Part shown: positions 1 to 8,957 of the stretch, one piece after another
How positions within the stretch are numbered: the first letter of the stretch is position 1
Layout of the letters: each line of letters opens with the position of its first letter
Assembly (NCBI RefSeq): GCF_000177195.2
Contig: NC_015953.1
Location: 1,922,001 to 1,986,000 of the forward strand
DNA from: Streptomyces sp. SirexAA-E
Lineage (GTDB): Bacteria; Actinomycetota; Actinomycetes; Streptomycetales; Streptomycetaceae
Direction: 5' to 3'
DNA: 64,000 nucleotides
Notes under the pieces: model-generated
Databases searched by the model: none
What the model was told of the DNA's origin: nothing
Seen by the model: the letters and a program-made list of their open reading frames with translations, nothing else
Made by a program: the position numbers and the translations under genes

Positions 1-917
1 TGCCGGGCGGGCCGGGCGGGCCTGGGTGCGGCCGGGGTGTCGAGCGCGCCGAAGTCCCGGGTGACGTCCTGCAGCATCCGCTCGGCCTCGGTGGCGTCCG
101 GGCGCTGTGCGGGGTCCTTCCGCAGCAGGGCGTCGATCAGCGCGGCGAGCGGTCCGGCGTACTTCATGGGCGGGGCCGGCGACTCGCGTACGGCGATGAG
201 GACTTCGTAACTGGTGGCCCCGTCGAAAGGGCGTCTTCCCTCCACCATCTCGTAGAGGGTGACACCGAGCGCCCACAGGTCCGACGCGGCCGTCGCGGTG
301 TGCGGGTGCTCCGGGGTGCGGCTGAGCAGTTCGGGCGCGAGGTACTGCGGGGTCCCGATGATCTCGTGCGACCGGGTCACCTGGACGGCGCCCTCGAAGG
401 TGGCGATCCCGAAGTCCATCAGGAGGGCGCGCCCGTCGGGCCGGAAGAGGATGTTGTGGGGCTTCACGTCGCGGTGCAGGACACCGGCCTCGTGCACGGC
501 GGTCAGTCCGCGCAGCACCTGGAGCCCTATGCGCGCCGCGTGCGGTACGGACAACTGCTGCTGCTCGCGCAGGAGGTCGGCCAGGGAGCGGGAGTTGAGC
601 AGCTCCATGACGATCCAGACCTGGTTGCCGTCCTCGATCACGTCGTGCACGGCGACCACGTTCTGGTGCCCGATCCGGGCGATGGCCTGGGCCTCGCGGC
701 GCGCCCGGTTCACCCACTGGGCCTGGGCGACGGGGGTGACGGCGCCGGGGTAGAGGAGTCCCTTCACGGCCACCTTGCGGTCGAGGCTCGTGTCGAGGGC
801 CTCCCAGACCACTCCCATCCCGCCACGTCCGAGCTGGCTCAGCAGCCTGTAGCGGCCGGCGATCACTGTGTCCGGACCGTGGCCCGAGCCCTGGCCGGCC
901 ATGCCCTCGCTGTGCAT
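1..917 (-). CDS. Serine/threonine protein kinase (C-terminus beyond left edge)
   Basis: Cytosolic Hanks-type Ser/Thr kinase that would phosphorylate unidentified proteins. Visible in order are the glycine loop GRGGMGVVWEA (about residues 30-40), the VAVK lysine, the catalytic loop HRDVKPHN, the DFG metal-binding motif and a PQYLAPE activation-segment end. After the kinase domain the chain enters a Pro/Ala-rich stretch (PAAPRPARPAR) and leaves the window, so any membrane or sensor part cannot be seen. The ATG at 917 follows a G-rich stretch; a second ATG six codons in (902) is an alternative. It lies downstream of the GNAT gene on the same strand, 112 bases away. No link to the neighbouring clusters is evident. 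Confidence 0.88.
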   Translation of the reverse strand, partial: MHSEGMAGQGSGHGPDTVIAGRYRLLSQLGRGGMGVVWEALDTSLDRKVAVKGLLYPGAVTPVAQAQWVNRARREAQAIARIGHQNVVAVHDVIEDGNQVWIVMELLNSRSLADLLREQQQLSVPHAARIGLQVLRGLTAVHEAGVLHRDVKPHNILFRPDGRALLMDFGIATFEGAVQVTRSHEIIGTPQYLAPELLSRTPEHPHTATAASDLWALGVTLYEMVEGRRPFDGATSYEVLIAVRESPAPPMKYAGPLAALIDALLRKDPAQRPDATEAERMLQDVTRDFGALDTPAAPRPARPAR

Positions 918-1029
918 CGCACCCCCCGTGTGCCGTTGTGGTGAGCAACAATAGACGCTCCGTCATGAGCCCGTCCCTCCCTCGGGGCAGGGCGGTGAGG
1001 GGCCGGCGGGGCGTCCGCAGCGTGTGCGG

Positions 1030-1518
1030 TCAGCCGACGGCCGTCCACCGGTAGCGCACGTCCGGTTCGCGTTCCTCGTTGCGGCTGCCGTCGTCGTACG
1101 ACACGGCGGTGAAGCCGTGCCGCTCGTAGAAGGCGCGGGCGACGGCGTTGCGCTGGAAGGTGTACAGGCTCAGCTCCCCCCGGGAGGCGGCCTTGACCTG
1201 CTCCAGAAGCAGCGTCCCGATCCCGCGCCGCAGCGCGTCGGGCCGGAGGTGGAGCTGGTCGAGCTCGTCGCCGTCGAGTGCGGCGAAGCCGAGGATCTCC
1301 CCCTCGGGGCCCTCGGCCACCCACACCAGGCAGCGGGGCAGCACGACGTGGGCGATCCAGGCGAGCGTGTCCTCGTCGCTGTGGATCGTGGGCAGGTACG
1401 GCAGCGCGGCGGCCCGGGAGTCCAGGTAGAGACGGGTCACCTCCTCCGCGTCGCCGATCGCCGCGTCCCGCAGCCGGATGGTGCCCTCGGTCCGCGCCGC
1501 GGACCCGTTCCGTGCCAT
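1030..1518 (-). CDS. GNAT family N-acetyltransferase
   Basis: A single GNAT domain of 162 residues predicted to transfer an acetyl group from acetyl-CoA to an amine. The acetyl-CoA-binding signature is seen as LRPDALRRGIGTLLLEQ near residues 92-108, followed by the typical AVARAFYERHGF region at about 125-136. I chose the ATG at 1518 because GAGGGG lies eight bases upstream; an in-frame GTG at 1575 would add 19 residues without a good ribosome site. The substrate cannot be told from sequence. It is divergent from the response-regulator gene, with 160 bases between them, which must hold both promoters. Confidence 0.82.
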   Translation of the reverse strand: MARNGSAARTEGTIRLRDAAIGDAEEVTRLYLDSRAAALPYLPTIHSDEDTLAWIAHVVLPRCLVWVAEGPEGEILGFAALDGDELDQLHLRPDALRRGIGTLLLEQVKAASRGELSLYTFQRNAVARAFYERHGFTAVSYDDGSRNEEREPDVRYRWTAVG

Positions 1519-1678
1519 CCCGTGACCCCTCGTCGGTGAACGCACAGCTATACCAAAGGAGTCGGCGGCCGGCACCGCATTTTTCAGCCCATCGGCTCCG
1601 GTCTTCAGCGGTATGGCTTCCGCGCGTAAGGTGCATCCCAGGAAGGTCGATCATTGAGCTGACACCGGGGGGGTATCA

Positions 1679-2284
1679 GTGATCCGAGTCCTGCTTGCTG
1701 AGGACATGATCATGCTTCGGCGGGCCTTGGCCTCGCTTCTGGAGCTGGAGTCCGACATCGAGGTGGTGGCCGAGACCGGCAACGGCGACGAGGTTCTGCC
1801 GTTGGCCCGTCTGCACCGGCCGGACGTGGCGGTCCTCGACATCGACATGCCGGGGATCGACGGTATCGAGGCGGCTGCCCTGCTCCACAGCGAACTGCCC
1901 GAATGCCGGACCACCATCCTCACCACCCTCGGCCGGCCCGGGAACCTGCGCCGTGCCCTGGCGGCGCACGCCTCGGGATTCCTGCTCAAGGACACCGAGC
2001 CCGCCCGTCTCGCGGCGGCGATCCGGGAGGTCGTCGCCGGTGGTCGGGTGGTCGATCCGGAGCTGGCGCTCAGTGCCCTGCAGACCGGTGAGAGTCCGCT
2101 CAGCGCACGGGAGACCGAGGTGCTGCGGCTGGCCGCCGCGGGCGAGGAGGTACCGGAGATCGCCCGGGCGCTGTTCCTCTCCGCGGGTACCGTGCGCAAC
2201 TACCTGACCGCCGCGGTGACCCGGCTCGACGCGCGGAACCGGATGGACGCGGTACGGATAGCGCGGAACGCAGGCTGGCTGTGA
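1679..2284 (+). CDS. NarL/FixJ-family response regulator
   Basis: DNA-binding response regulator of 201 residues. The receiver domain (about 1-120) has the acidic pair LLAEDM near residue 8, the phospho-acceptor aspartate in VAVLDIDMPG (about D54), and a conserved FLLKD lysine near 103. A LuxR-type helix-turn-helix follows at about 138-195 (LSARETEVLRLAAAG, then GTVRNYL). The start is GTG, six to seven bases after GGGGGG. Its partner is almost certainly the DesK-like histidine kinase encoded on the opposite strand, whose stop abuts this gene's stop with no bases between. Targets are unknown; the azole-peptide genes beyond the kinase are the nearest candidates. Confidence 0.9.
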   Translation: MIRVLLAEDMIMLRRALASLLELESDIEVVAETGNGDEVLPLARLHRPDVAVLDIDMPGIDGIEAAALLHSELPECRTTILTTLGRPGNLRRALAAHASGFLLKDTEPARLAAAIREVVAGGRVVDPELALSALQTGESPLSARETEVLRLAAAGEEVPEIARALFLSAGTVRNYLTAAVTRLDARNRMDAVRIARNAGWL

Positions 2285-3481
2285 TCAGGCGCCGGCCGTC
2301 GCCCGCGCGGGCAGTTCGACGGCCAGCTGGAACCAGCCATCGGGGCGCTCGCCCGAGTCGAGCCGGCCACCGAGGGCCGCCGCCCGTGCCGCCAGGCTGA
2401 TCAGCCCGCTCCCGCCCGACGTGGCACTCCCCGGCGCCTCCGCGAAGTGCGACTGCCGCGCGTCCCGCAGGCCGTCGTTGGCGATCACGAGGTGGACGGA
2501 CTCCTCGACGGCGTCGGCCGTGATCACGCACTTCTGGGCCTTGCTGTGGCGCAGCATGTTCGTGACACCCTCGCGCAGCACGGTCGCCAGGACCGAGTCC
2601 ACGGCCGGCGACACCTTCCCCGCCGCCACGCGCACCTCGGCGTGTATGCCGACCGCGCGCAACAGTGAGGAGGCGGCCGGGAGTTCGCGTTCGAGGCTCA
2701 TCTGCAGGTAGCTGCCCGCGACCGAGCGCACCTCGGCGGACGCCTGGCGGGCCATCTGCACGATCTCGGTGATCTCGTCCTCGGCCCGTTCGGGGTCGAG
2801 CCGTACCAGGCAGTACGCGAGTTCGCACTTGAGGGTGATGGTGGAGAGGCTGAAGCCGAGAAGGTCGTGCAGGTCGCGGGCGAAGCGCACCCGTTCCTGG
2901 GCGAGGGTCACCCGCACCAGCTCGTCGCGTGCGGCCTGCACCTCGCCGATGAGGCCGGTCAGCCGGCTCAGCCCGTACACCACGAGGCCGGTGAGGACCG
3001 TCGCCACGGTGTTGTAGGCCAGCTCCCCCACTCCGTAACCGACCAGGAACTGCACGGCCCCCGTCGCCAGGACGACCAGGGACAGGGCGGCCCAGGCCAG
3101 CAACGGCCGCAGCACCAGCAGGCAGGAGGAGCAGAGGAATCCGGGCATGCCCAGCCAGGCGGCGCCGAAGAAGGCGAACGGGCCGAAGGTCAGTACGGCC
3201 TGGGCGGCCAGGGTCGCCCGCTGGTGCCGGGCCCACCGGGGCGCCCGGGCCGGGAACGAGTGGCAGAACTGGAGACCCAGCAACAGCAGCAGCAGGACGC
3301 CGAACGCCGTGAGCCCCAAGGTCCCCAGACCGCTGCTCACCGCATAGGTCAGGGCCACCCCGAGGAAGCAGAGAATGACCCCGGTGGTGATGGCGGACGC
3401 CACCCTCGGGGCCAGTTCGACGTTACTGACCGGTCTCTGCCCCATCGGGCCGGCCGGGATCAACGAGCGGAACCATCGCAC
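2285..3481 (-). CDS. Membrane sensor histidine kinase (HisKA_3/DesK-like)
   Basis: A 398-residue sensor kinase. The first ~165 residues hold several hydrophobic membrane segments (for example around 'ITTGVILCFLGVALTYAV' and 'FGVLLLLLLGL'). They are followed by a short coiled linker and the dimerisation/phospho-acceptor helix FARDLHDLLGFSLSTITLK, with the phosphorylated His in DLHD. An HATPase domain follows, with VLREGVTNMLRHSKA and GGSGLISLAARAAALGG. I chose the GTG at 3481 (MRWFRSL), which has GGGGGG eight bases upstream; earlier codons read through unrelated Arg/Pro-rich sequence. It is on the same strand as, and 103 bases downstream of, the SagB gene, so it may be co-transcribed with the azole-peptide set. 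Confidence 0.87.
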   Translation of the reverse strand: MRWFRSLIPAGPMGQRPVSNVELAPRVASAITTGVILCFLGVALTYAVSSGLGTLGLTAFGVLLLLLLGLQFCHSFPARAPRWARHQRATLAAQAVLTFGPFAFFGAAWLGMPGFLCSSCLLVLRPLLAWAALSLVVLATGAVQFLVGYGVGELAYNTVATVLTGLVVYGLSRLTGLIGEVQAARDELVRVTLAQERVRFARDLHDLLGFSLSTITLKCELAYCLVRLDPERAEDEITEIVQMARQASAEVRSVAGSYLQMSLERELPAASSLLRAVGIHAEVRVAAGKVSPAVDSVLATVLREGVTNMLRHSKAQKCVITADAVEESVHLVIANDGLRDARQSHFAEAPGSATSGGSGLISLAARAAALGGRLDSGERPDGWFQLAVELPARATAGA

Positions 3482-3584
3482 TGAAACCCCCCACTCGAAT
3501 GCGATTGCGCGCGGGGTACAGCATAGGTCGAAACTCCGCTTCCGGCCGGTCTCCGACGGGGGGTGGACGCACCCTTCGGGGCCG

Positions 3585-5027
3585 TCAGCGCCTGACCGCC
3601 TCCACGGCGGGACCCGGGGAGGCGGAGACCACGAACTCACCGACGCCCGGCTCCGTGCGCCAGTCCAGGCCGAACGCGTGGGCGGCCGTCTCGGTGTCAC
3701 CGAAGGCCAGGGCGCAGGGCCCGAGCCCCATGGCCGTGGCCACCAGGTACAGGGTCTGCTGGAGTGCGCCCACCTCCTTGAGGAGGGCGCTGTAGGCGGT
3801 GCCCGCGTAGGAACCGGCCACCCGGTGGAAGCGGGCCGTCATGGTGATGAGCACCGGCGGCTCCTGGCTCAGCCCGGCGTTCGCGGCGGCCTCCGCGAGC
3901 AGGTCGTCCACCAGCTCCGGCGCCGGGTCGAGGGGGAACAGCAGATGGCCGTAGGGGTCGTAGTGGTACACACCGCGCTCGAGGCCGCCGCTGCCGGTGA
4001 CGGTGAGGTACAGCTCCAGTGGGTAGCGGGAGCCGAGGCTCGGGTAGGGGCGGCCGCCGGCCGGGCGTTCGGCGGCCGACCGGTGCAGCAGTTCCCCCAA
4101 CTGGTCGAGGGAGAGCGGCTTTCCGTCGTCCGGGCGCTCGGACCGCCGGGCCGCCAGGACTTCGCTCAGGGCAGGCTCGCCCTCGTCGGCACCGCCTCGC
4201 GGGGGTACCGGCAGCGTGATGGCGGCGCCTGCCGGGCCCGGGCGCCCGGCGCCGGTGCCGGGCCGGCCGGCCGGGCCCACCGGTTCGTCGTGCGAACCCG
4301 GCCTGCTGCGCTGGTGGACGAGCAGCTCGCGCGGCGACCAGTGCGCCAGGGCCTCGTCCTCGTCCTCCGTGAAGGAGGGGGCGCCCGCACCGTCGGCGAG
4401 CGGCTTCCCGGGCAGCAGGACGCCGGCGGCCTCCAGGTAGCCGACCGTGAGGGCCGCCTCCGCCACCGGCATGCCGAGCAGCCGGGCCGCCTCGCGCACC
4501 GTCGTGGGACGCGCGTAGCAGCTCACCAGCCATCCGGCCTGCGGTGTGTGCAGGACCACCCGGTGGGCGGTCAGCGGCGACTCCGCCACCCAGCCCCCGG
4601 CCGAAGCCCGCAGGGTGACGAACCGGGAGAGCCGGTGCACGGCGTCCGCTGCCGGGCGGCCGGGCCTGAACCGGGCCCGACGGGCGATGGGCACCACGGT
4701 CAGATGGTGGACGCCCTCCGCCAGCGCGAGCGTCCGCACCACGACGTGCTGCAGCCGTCCGAGCGCCGCGTCCAGGGCGTCGTAGGGGGCGCGGTCCCCC
4801 GCCGTCCCGCCGCCCTCGGTGAACCCGGGCAGCACGTTGTCGAGGGAGACCGGACCGTACGTCATGCGCTCCAGCGCCCGGGCGACCGCCGGTGTCCCCG
4901 GATCGAGGCGGATCTCCTCCCAGGGGGTGCTGACGACACCGGCGCCCGGCCCGCCCGGTACGGGCCGGTACCCGCAGTCCTCACGCAGCGACCAGAGGGA
5001 GGTCAGGGACGGGGCGACGGAATTCAT
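3585..5027 (-). CDS. SagB-like FMN dehydrogenase for azole formation
   Basis: A 480-residue protein with a winged-helix-like N-terminal half (about 1-235, including PTTVREAARLLGMPVAEA) and a C-terminal nitroreductase-fold domain (about 240-480). The latter starts LSEVLAARRSERP and contains the Pro/Gly-rich YPSLGSRYPLELYL stretch typical of SagB proteins. In azole-containing RiPP pathways these FMN enzymes oxidise azolines to aromatic azoles. The gene begins 30 bases downstream of the YcaO gene and surely shares its operon. A two-domain architecture of about 500 residues is usual for actinobacterial members. I see no sign of truncation. Confidence 0.85.
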   Translation of the reverse strand: MNSVAPSLTSLWSLREDCGYRPVPGGPGAGVVSTPWEEIRLDPGTPAVARALERMTYGPVSLDNVLPGFTEGGGTAGDRAPYDALDAALGRLQHVVVRTLALAEGVHHLTVVPIARRARFRPGRPAADAVHRLSRFVTLRASAGGWVAESPLTAHRVVLHTPQAGWLVSCYARPTTVREAARLLGMPVAEAALTVGYLEAAGVLLPGKPLADGAGAPSFTEDEDEALAHWSPRELLVHQRSRPGSHDEPVGPAGRPGTGAGRPGPAGAAITLPVPPRGGADEGEPALSEVLAARRSERPDDGKPLSLDQLGELLHRSAAERPAGGRPYPSLGSRYPLELYLTVTGSGGLERGVYHYDPYGHLLFPLDPAPELVDDLLAEAAANAGLSQEPPVLITMTARFHRVAGSYAGTAYSALLKEVGALQQTLYLVATAMGLGPCALAFGDTETAAHAFGLDWRTEPGVGEFVVSASPGPAVEAVRR

Positions 5028-5057
5028 GGAGGGAACCTCGGGGACGGTGTGACGGAG

Positions 5058-7340
5058 TCACAGGAAGAGCGGGACCGGGTTGAGGTCCTCGTATCGCAGC
5101 GGAGCGGACCGGCGGCCCAGGCGTACCGGTACGTCGTAGAGGCGCCCCGGTCCGAAGCGGGTCCAGAAGGGGCGCAGTCCGGGGACCACCACCTTGACCA
5201 CGGGCAGGCCGGTGTCGGACCGGGTCTGGTCGAGCACCAGCAGTTCGCTGCCGAGGCCGCGGACGAGCCGCGCGGCTGCCTTCACGTCGTCGGCCAGGTC
5301 GGTGCGCCGGACGTACGGGAAGTCCTCGGGGCCGCGGCCGTGCCCGGTGGGGGCGGGCAGCAGGTACGGCTGGTTGTCGGTGGTGGCGGTCCGCCACCAG
5401 GTCAGCACGGCGGGGTCGTCGCAGCTGTATCCGGTGCCGTCGGCCGCGGCCTCCGCGACCGGCGGGAGCATCTGGTTGAGCTCCGCCACCGCCCGGCGCA
5501 GCGCGATCCGGGGGTCGAAGTGCGCGCCGAAACCCAGGGTGATGTCCTGGGCCGGTTTGTCGGTCCGCCCGGACAGGGCGGCGAACACCGGGATGCCGAG
5601 GTCGCTGGTGAGGTCGAGGACCCAGAGTCTTCGGCGGATGCCCCGGTGTTCCTCGCGTACCCGCCGGATCCAGTGGTCGTCGAAGGCGTCGAGGTCCACA
5701 CCGGGCTGCCGGGTGCGGTTGTACCACCACAGCGCCACCGCGTCGCGCTCGACGAGTTCCAGGAATCCCTGCACGACGGCGTCCTCGCGGGAGCTGCCGG
5801 CCGCCGAACCGTTGGAGGTGGCGGCGAAGGGGCCTCTGACGCCCGGCGCGTCGTAGTAGAGCATCGCGGTGGGCACCAGGCGGTGCCGGTCGCCGGTCAG
5901 GGACCACATCGGGGTCCAGTGGACCGGCTCCTCCTCGTCGAAGGGCTCGCAGACACGGTGCGCCGGGCCGTGGGCGGCGTTCCACTCGGCACGGCCGGCG
6001 TACTGGCGGGGGTCGAAGAGCTGTACGGCGTCCGGGTGCACCGCACGGTCGGCGACGTCCCGGTAGGCCGCCGTCAGCGTGGGCTCGTCGCCCTGGAAGT
6101 AGCCGCTGTGCCGCTCGACGGCCTCGCAGAGCGCGCTCACCCTCGCCTGGGTCTCGGTGGTGCCCTTGCCCGAGCTGTGGCCGCGCAGCCCGCTGCGCAC
6201 CGCGGCGAGGCCGGTGGGCGCCACCGCGGGATTGTGGCCGGAGTGGAAGCAGTTGAGGAAGCCGGGGCCGCGTGAGTCGCGGCGGATCTCCTTGACCACT
6301 CCGGTCAGGTCGTCGACCAGGTGCCCATGGCGTTCGAGCATCGCTTCGGGGGTCATCGACCGCTCGCCGGTACCGGTGCCGGTGCCGGTCTTGGGGCGGC
6401 TGCCGCAGACGAACGGCGCCCTCACCTGGCGTCCCATCAGCCCCGGCTCGCCGCACGACGGGCACTGGGGGCGTCGGCGTACCGGGTGGTGACGGCCGCT
6501 CAGGTCGTGCGGGTTGAAGGACCACAGCGCCGACTGGCCGGAGTGGCGCTGCCCGGCCAGCCATTTGACGGCTTCCAGGCAGGTCAGGTGGAGGCCCGCC
6601 GCGCGGCCGGCCGCGAGACCGGAGGGCGGGGTGCGGACCGGGTGGCCGAGGGCCTGCCCCAGGAATGCCTCGGCCGGGCGGTTGCGGCGGAGCGGTTCGG
6701 CCAGGCAGTTCCAGCAGGGGCCGTCCTCCGGTGTGAACACCGGGCCGATCCAGGGCTGTTCATGGGTGAGACGGGCGATCAGCCAGGGCGTGCCGGTGGA
6801 GCGGTACACGGCGCCCAGAGCTTCGAGGTCCGGATCGAGGTAGGTGTCGCAGAGCACGACGGCGAGTCCCGGGGGTTCGGTGTCCCGGCCCGCCCGGTGC
6901 GGCCGGAGGCCGCCGGCGGCGAGCGCGGCCGTCATCTCGGCGACGGCCTCCCGGGCGTGGGTGCCCACCCCGGCGACCGCCACCGTGGCCCCCGCGGTGC
7001 GGCGGACCGCCGTGGGGCCGTCCACGCCCGCCAGCTCCCAGAACACCTCGTCGGGGGTGGAGGCGGCGTCCGGCAGCCGGTGGGTGAGCAGCCCGGAGTC
7101 GAGGAGCCTGCCGACGACCCGCCGCACCTGTCCGGGCGGCAGCCCGGCGGGTGCGGAGTCGGCCAGCTGATCGAGTGTCCGACTGCCGTCGAGGAGCGGT
7201 GCGAGCGCGGTGACGCCGGCGCCCCGCAGCACGGTCACGCCGCGTTCGGAGACGAGGAACACCCCCTCGTCCTCCACCACTTCGGCCGTGAGATGGTGCT
7301 TGAAAGCCAGTCCGGGTTCCGTGCTCCGCCGGTACGTCAT
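5058..7340 (-). CDS. Fused E1-like/YcaO cyclodehydratase (TOMM/LAP)
   Basis: A 760-residue fusion that should bind the leader peptide and use ATP to cyclise Cys/Ser/Thr into azolines. The N-terminal half (about 1-315) contains a leader-binding winged helix (residues 1-95), an E1/Ocin-ThiF-like fold, and a zinc site of two CxxC pairs (C209/C212 in PCWNCL, C293/C296 in CPSC). A Gly-Thr repeat linker at about 316-328 leads into the YcaO domain (about 330-760) with EAVERHSGYFQGDE and FLELVERDA. The C-terminus reads NPVPLFL, a shortened form of the proline-rich tail YcaO cyclodehydratases place in the active site. The ATG at 7340 follows GGGGAA; a GTG five codons earlier is less likely. The gene starts 49 bases after the precursor gene ends. 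Confidence 0.9.
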   Translation of the reverse strand: MTYRRSTEPGLAFKHHLTAEVVEDEGVFLVSERGVTVLRGAGVTALAPLLDGSRTLDQLADSAPAGLPPGQVRRVVGRLLDSGLLTHRLPDAASTPDEVFWELAGVDGPTAVRRTAGATVAVAGVGTHAREAVAEMTAALAAGGLRPHRAGRDTEPPGLAVVLCDTYLDPDLEALGAVYRSTGTPWLIARLTHEQPWIGPVFTPEDGPCWNCLAEPLRRNRPAEAFLGQALGHPVRTPPSGLAAGRAAGLHLTCLEAVKWLAGQRHSGQSALWSFNPHDLSGRHHPVRRRPQCPSCGEPGLMGRQVRAPFVCGSRPKTGTGTGTGERSMTPEAMLERHGHLVDDLTGVVKEIRRDSRGPGFLNCFHSGHNPAVAPTGLAAVRSGLRGHSSGKGTTETQARVSALCEAVERHSGYFQGDEPTLTAAYRDVADRAVHPDAVQLFDPRQYAGRAEWNAAHGPAHRVCEPFDEEEPVHWTPMWSLTGDRHRLVPTAMLYYDAPGVRGPFAATSNGSAAGSSREDAVVQGFLELVERDAVALWWYNRTRQPGVDLDAFDDHWIRRVREEHRGIRRRLWVLDLTSDLGIPVFAALSGRTDKPAQDITLGFGAHFDPRIALRRAVAELNQMLPPVAEAAADGTGYSCDDPAVLTWWRTATTDNQPYLLPAPTGHGRGPEDFPYVRRTDLADDVKAAARLVRGLGSELLVLDQTRSDTGLPVVKVVVPGLRPFWTRFGPGRLYDVPVRLGRRSAPLRYEDLNPVPLFL

Positions 7341-7389
7341 TGCCGTTCCCCCCACTCCCCCTGTGATCGGTTGCGGTCTCCTGGACTCG

Positions 7390-7542
7390 TTACTCGGAGG
7401 GCGTCGCGACCTCCGTCCAGCAGATGCAGGTGCCCGGCTGGAACGGCTCGGCCGCGGACGCGTCGAGGTTCTCGATGACCAGGCCGTCCGCGGCCGGGGC
7501 GTCGGTGTGGGTGCGGGCGGTGCCGGCGACGGTGAGATTCAT
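7390..7542 (-). CDS. Candidate azole-peptide (LAP/TOMM) precursor
   Basis: A 50-residue peptide directly upstream of the YcaO gene with a very strong ribosome site (GGAGGAAGG seven bases before ATG). The N-terminal part (about 1-31) is hydrophilic with a short LVIENLD leader-like element. After EPFQPG comes the Cys/Thr/Ser-containing tail GTCICWTEVATPSE (residues 37-50), which supplies two Cys, three Thr and one Ser as possible heterocyclisation sites. Leader plus core, size and position all fit a linear azol(in)e-containing peptide precursor. I do not recognise the core as any named product. No dedicated protease, transporter or methyltransferase gene is adjacent. Confidence 0.72.
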   Translation of the reverse strand: MNLTVAGTARTHTDAPAADGLVIENLDASAAEPFQPGTCICWTEVATPSE

Positions 7543-7668
7543 GTCGGGCCTTCCTCCGGGAGACGGTGTTCGCGCTCGATGGGAGGAGTCTTCCGGTCGG
7601 TGACCGTGACCGACAGTGCCGGTGTCACCGGCTCGGCATGACGTTCTCATGGTCGTGGGGCGCAGCCG
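7543..7668 (-). promoter_or_regulatory. Leader region between cysN and the azole-peptide precursor
   Basis: These 126 bases separate the cysN stop from the precursor start. They contain an imperfect inverted repeat (GGTGACC near 7598 pairing with GGTGTCACC near 7619-7627, in + orientation). It could end the cysN transcript, lie in the precursor promoter, or attenuate a read-through message. I see no clear -10/-35 pair, so whether the precursor has its own promoter is undecided. Confidence 0.3.
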
Positions 7669-8955
7669 TCACGTCCCTTCGGCACGGGTGGCGGTGTGCG
7701 GGGCGTCGGCCATGCCCGCGGTGAGTGTGCTGCCGTCGTCCGGGTCGATGAGCAGGAACGAACCGGTGCCGCGAAGTTCGGCGTATCCGTCGAGAGCGAT
7801 CGGTTCGGCGGTGCGTACGACGATCCGGCCGATGTCGTTGACCTCGAGCCGCTCGGCGCCGGGGCGTTCCGTGAGGTCCTGCAGGTCGAGCCGGGACCCG
7901 ATCTCCTCGACCACCGCCCGTACGGTGCGTGTGGCGTGCCTCAGGAGCAGGTGCCGGCCGGCGCGCAGCGGCTGTTCGGTCAGGTGGCAGACGGTGGCGC
8001 GCAGCCGCCGGGTGGTGGGGGGCGTGGCGGCGGCAGGGGCCAGCAGGTCGCCGCGGGCGATGTCGATGTCGTCGGCCAGGCGTACCGTGACCGACTGCGG
8101 CGCCCAGGCGGTCTGGGCCGGGCCCTGCGGGGTGTCGATGGCCTCGATGACGCTGGTGCGGCCGGAAGGCAGGACGCCGACCGGGTCGCCGACCCGCAGC
8201 AGGCCGGAGGAGATCCGGCCCGCGTAGCCCCGGTAGTCGGGGTGTTCGGCGGTCTTCGGCCGGATGACGTACTGGACGGGGAGCCGGGCCGGCTGGGTGC
8301 GGGGGTCGGTGCCGGAGGGCACCGTCTCCAGGTGTTCCAGCACGGTGGGCCCGGCGTACCAGTCCATCCGGTCGGAGGGGCGTACGACGTTGTCGCCGTC
8401 GAGCGCGGAGACCGGGACGGCCGTCACCCGGGGGACGCCGAGGGCGGTGGCGCACTCGGCGAACGCGGCGGTGATGTCCGCGAAGACCTGTTCCGAACAG
8501 CCCACCAGGTCCATCTTGTTGACGACAAGGGTCACTTGGGGGATGCGCAGCAGGGCCGCGACGGCGAGGTGCCGACGGGTCTGCTCCACGATGCCGTGCC
8601 GTGCGTCCACCAGGACCAGGGCGAGGTCGGCGGTGGAGGCGCCGGTGACCATGTTGCGGGTGTACTGCACGTGGCCGGGGGTGTCGGCGAGGATGAACCG
8701 GCGCCTGGCGGTGGCGAAGTAGCGGTAGGCCACGTCGATCGTGATGCCCTGTTCCCGCTCGGCGCGCAGGCCGTCGGTGAGCAGGGCCAGGTCGGGCGAC
8801 TCCTGGCCGCGCAGCAGTGACGCCGCCTCGACGGCCGCCAGTTGGTCGGACAGGACCGACTTGGAGTCGTGCAGCAGCCGGCCGACGAGGGTGGACTTGC
8901 CGTCGTCCACCGATCCGGCGGTGGCGAAACGCAGTGTTCCGGTGGTGGGGTCCAT
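7669..8955 (-). CDS. cysN: Sulfate adenylyltransferase GTPase subunit
   Basis: The regulatory GTPase subunit of ATP sulfurylase, which drives adenosine-5'-phosphosulfate synthesis together with CysD. G-domain motifs are in place: GSVDDGKSTLVGRLL (P-loop, about residues 13-27), ADTPGHVQY (G3) and VNKMDL (G4), followed by EF-Tu-like beta-barrel domains. At 428 residues it ends after the barrels, without the fused APS-kinase domain of NodQ-type proteins; that activity is supplied by the separate cysC two genes upstream. The ATG at 8955 lies two bases after the cysD stop. Its position in a cluster with a sulfotransferase suggests dedicated PAPS supply rather than general assimilation. Confidence 0.95.
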   Translation of the reverse strand: MDPTTGTLRFATAGSVDDGKSTLVGRLLHDSKSVLSDQLAAVEAASLLRGQESPDLALLTDGLRAEREQGITIDVAYRYFATARRRFILADTPGHVQYTRNMVTGASTADLALVLVDARHGIVEQTRRHLAVAALLRIPQVTLVVNKMDLVGCSEQVFADITAAFAECATALGVPRVTAVPVSALDGDNVVRPSDRMDWYAGPTVLEHLETVPSGTDPRTQPARLPVQYVIRPKTAEHPDYRGYAGRISSGLLRVGDPVGVLPSGRTSVIEAIDTPQGPAQTAWAPQSVTVRLADDIDIARGDLLAPAAATPPTTRRLRATVCHLTEQPLRAGRHLLLRHATRTVRAVVEEIGSRLDLQDLTERPGAERLEVNDIGRIVVRTAEPIALDGYAELRGTGSFLLIDPDDGSTLTAGMADAPHTATRAEGT

Positions 8956-8957
8956 GA

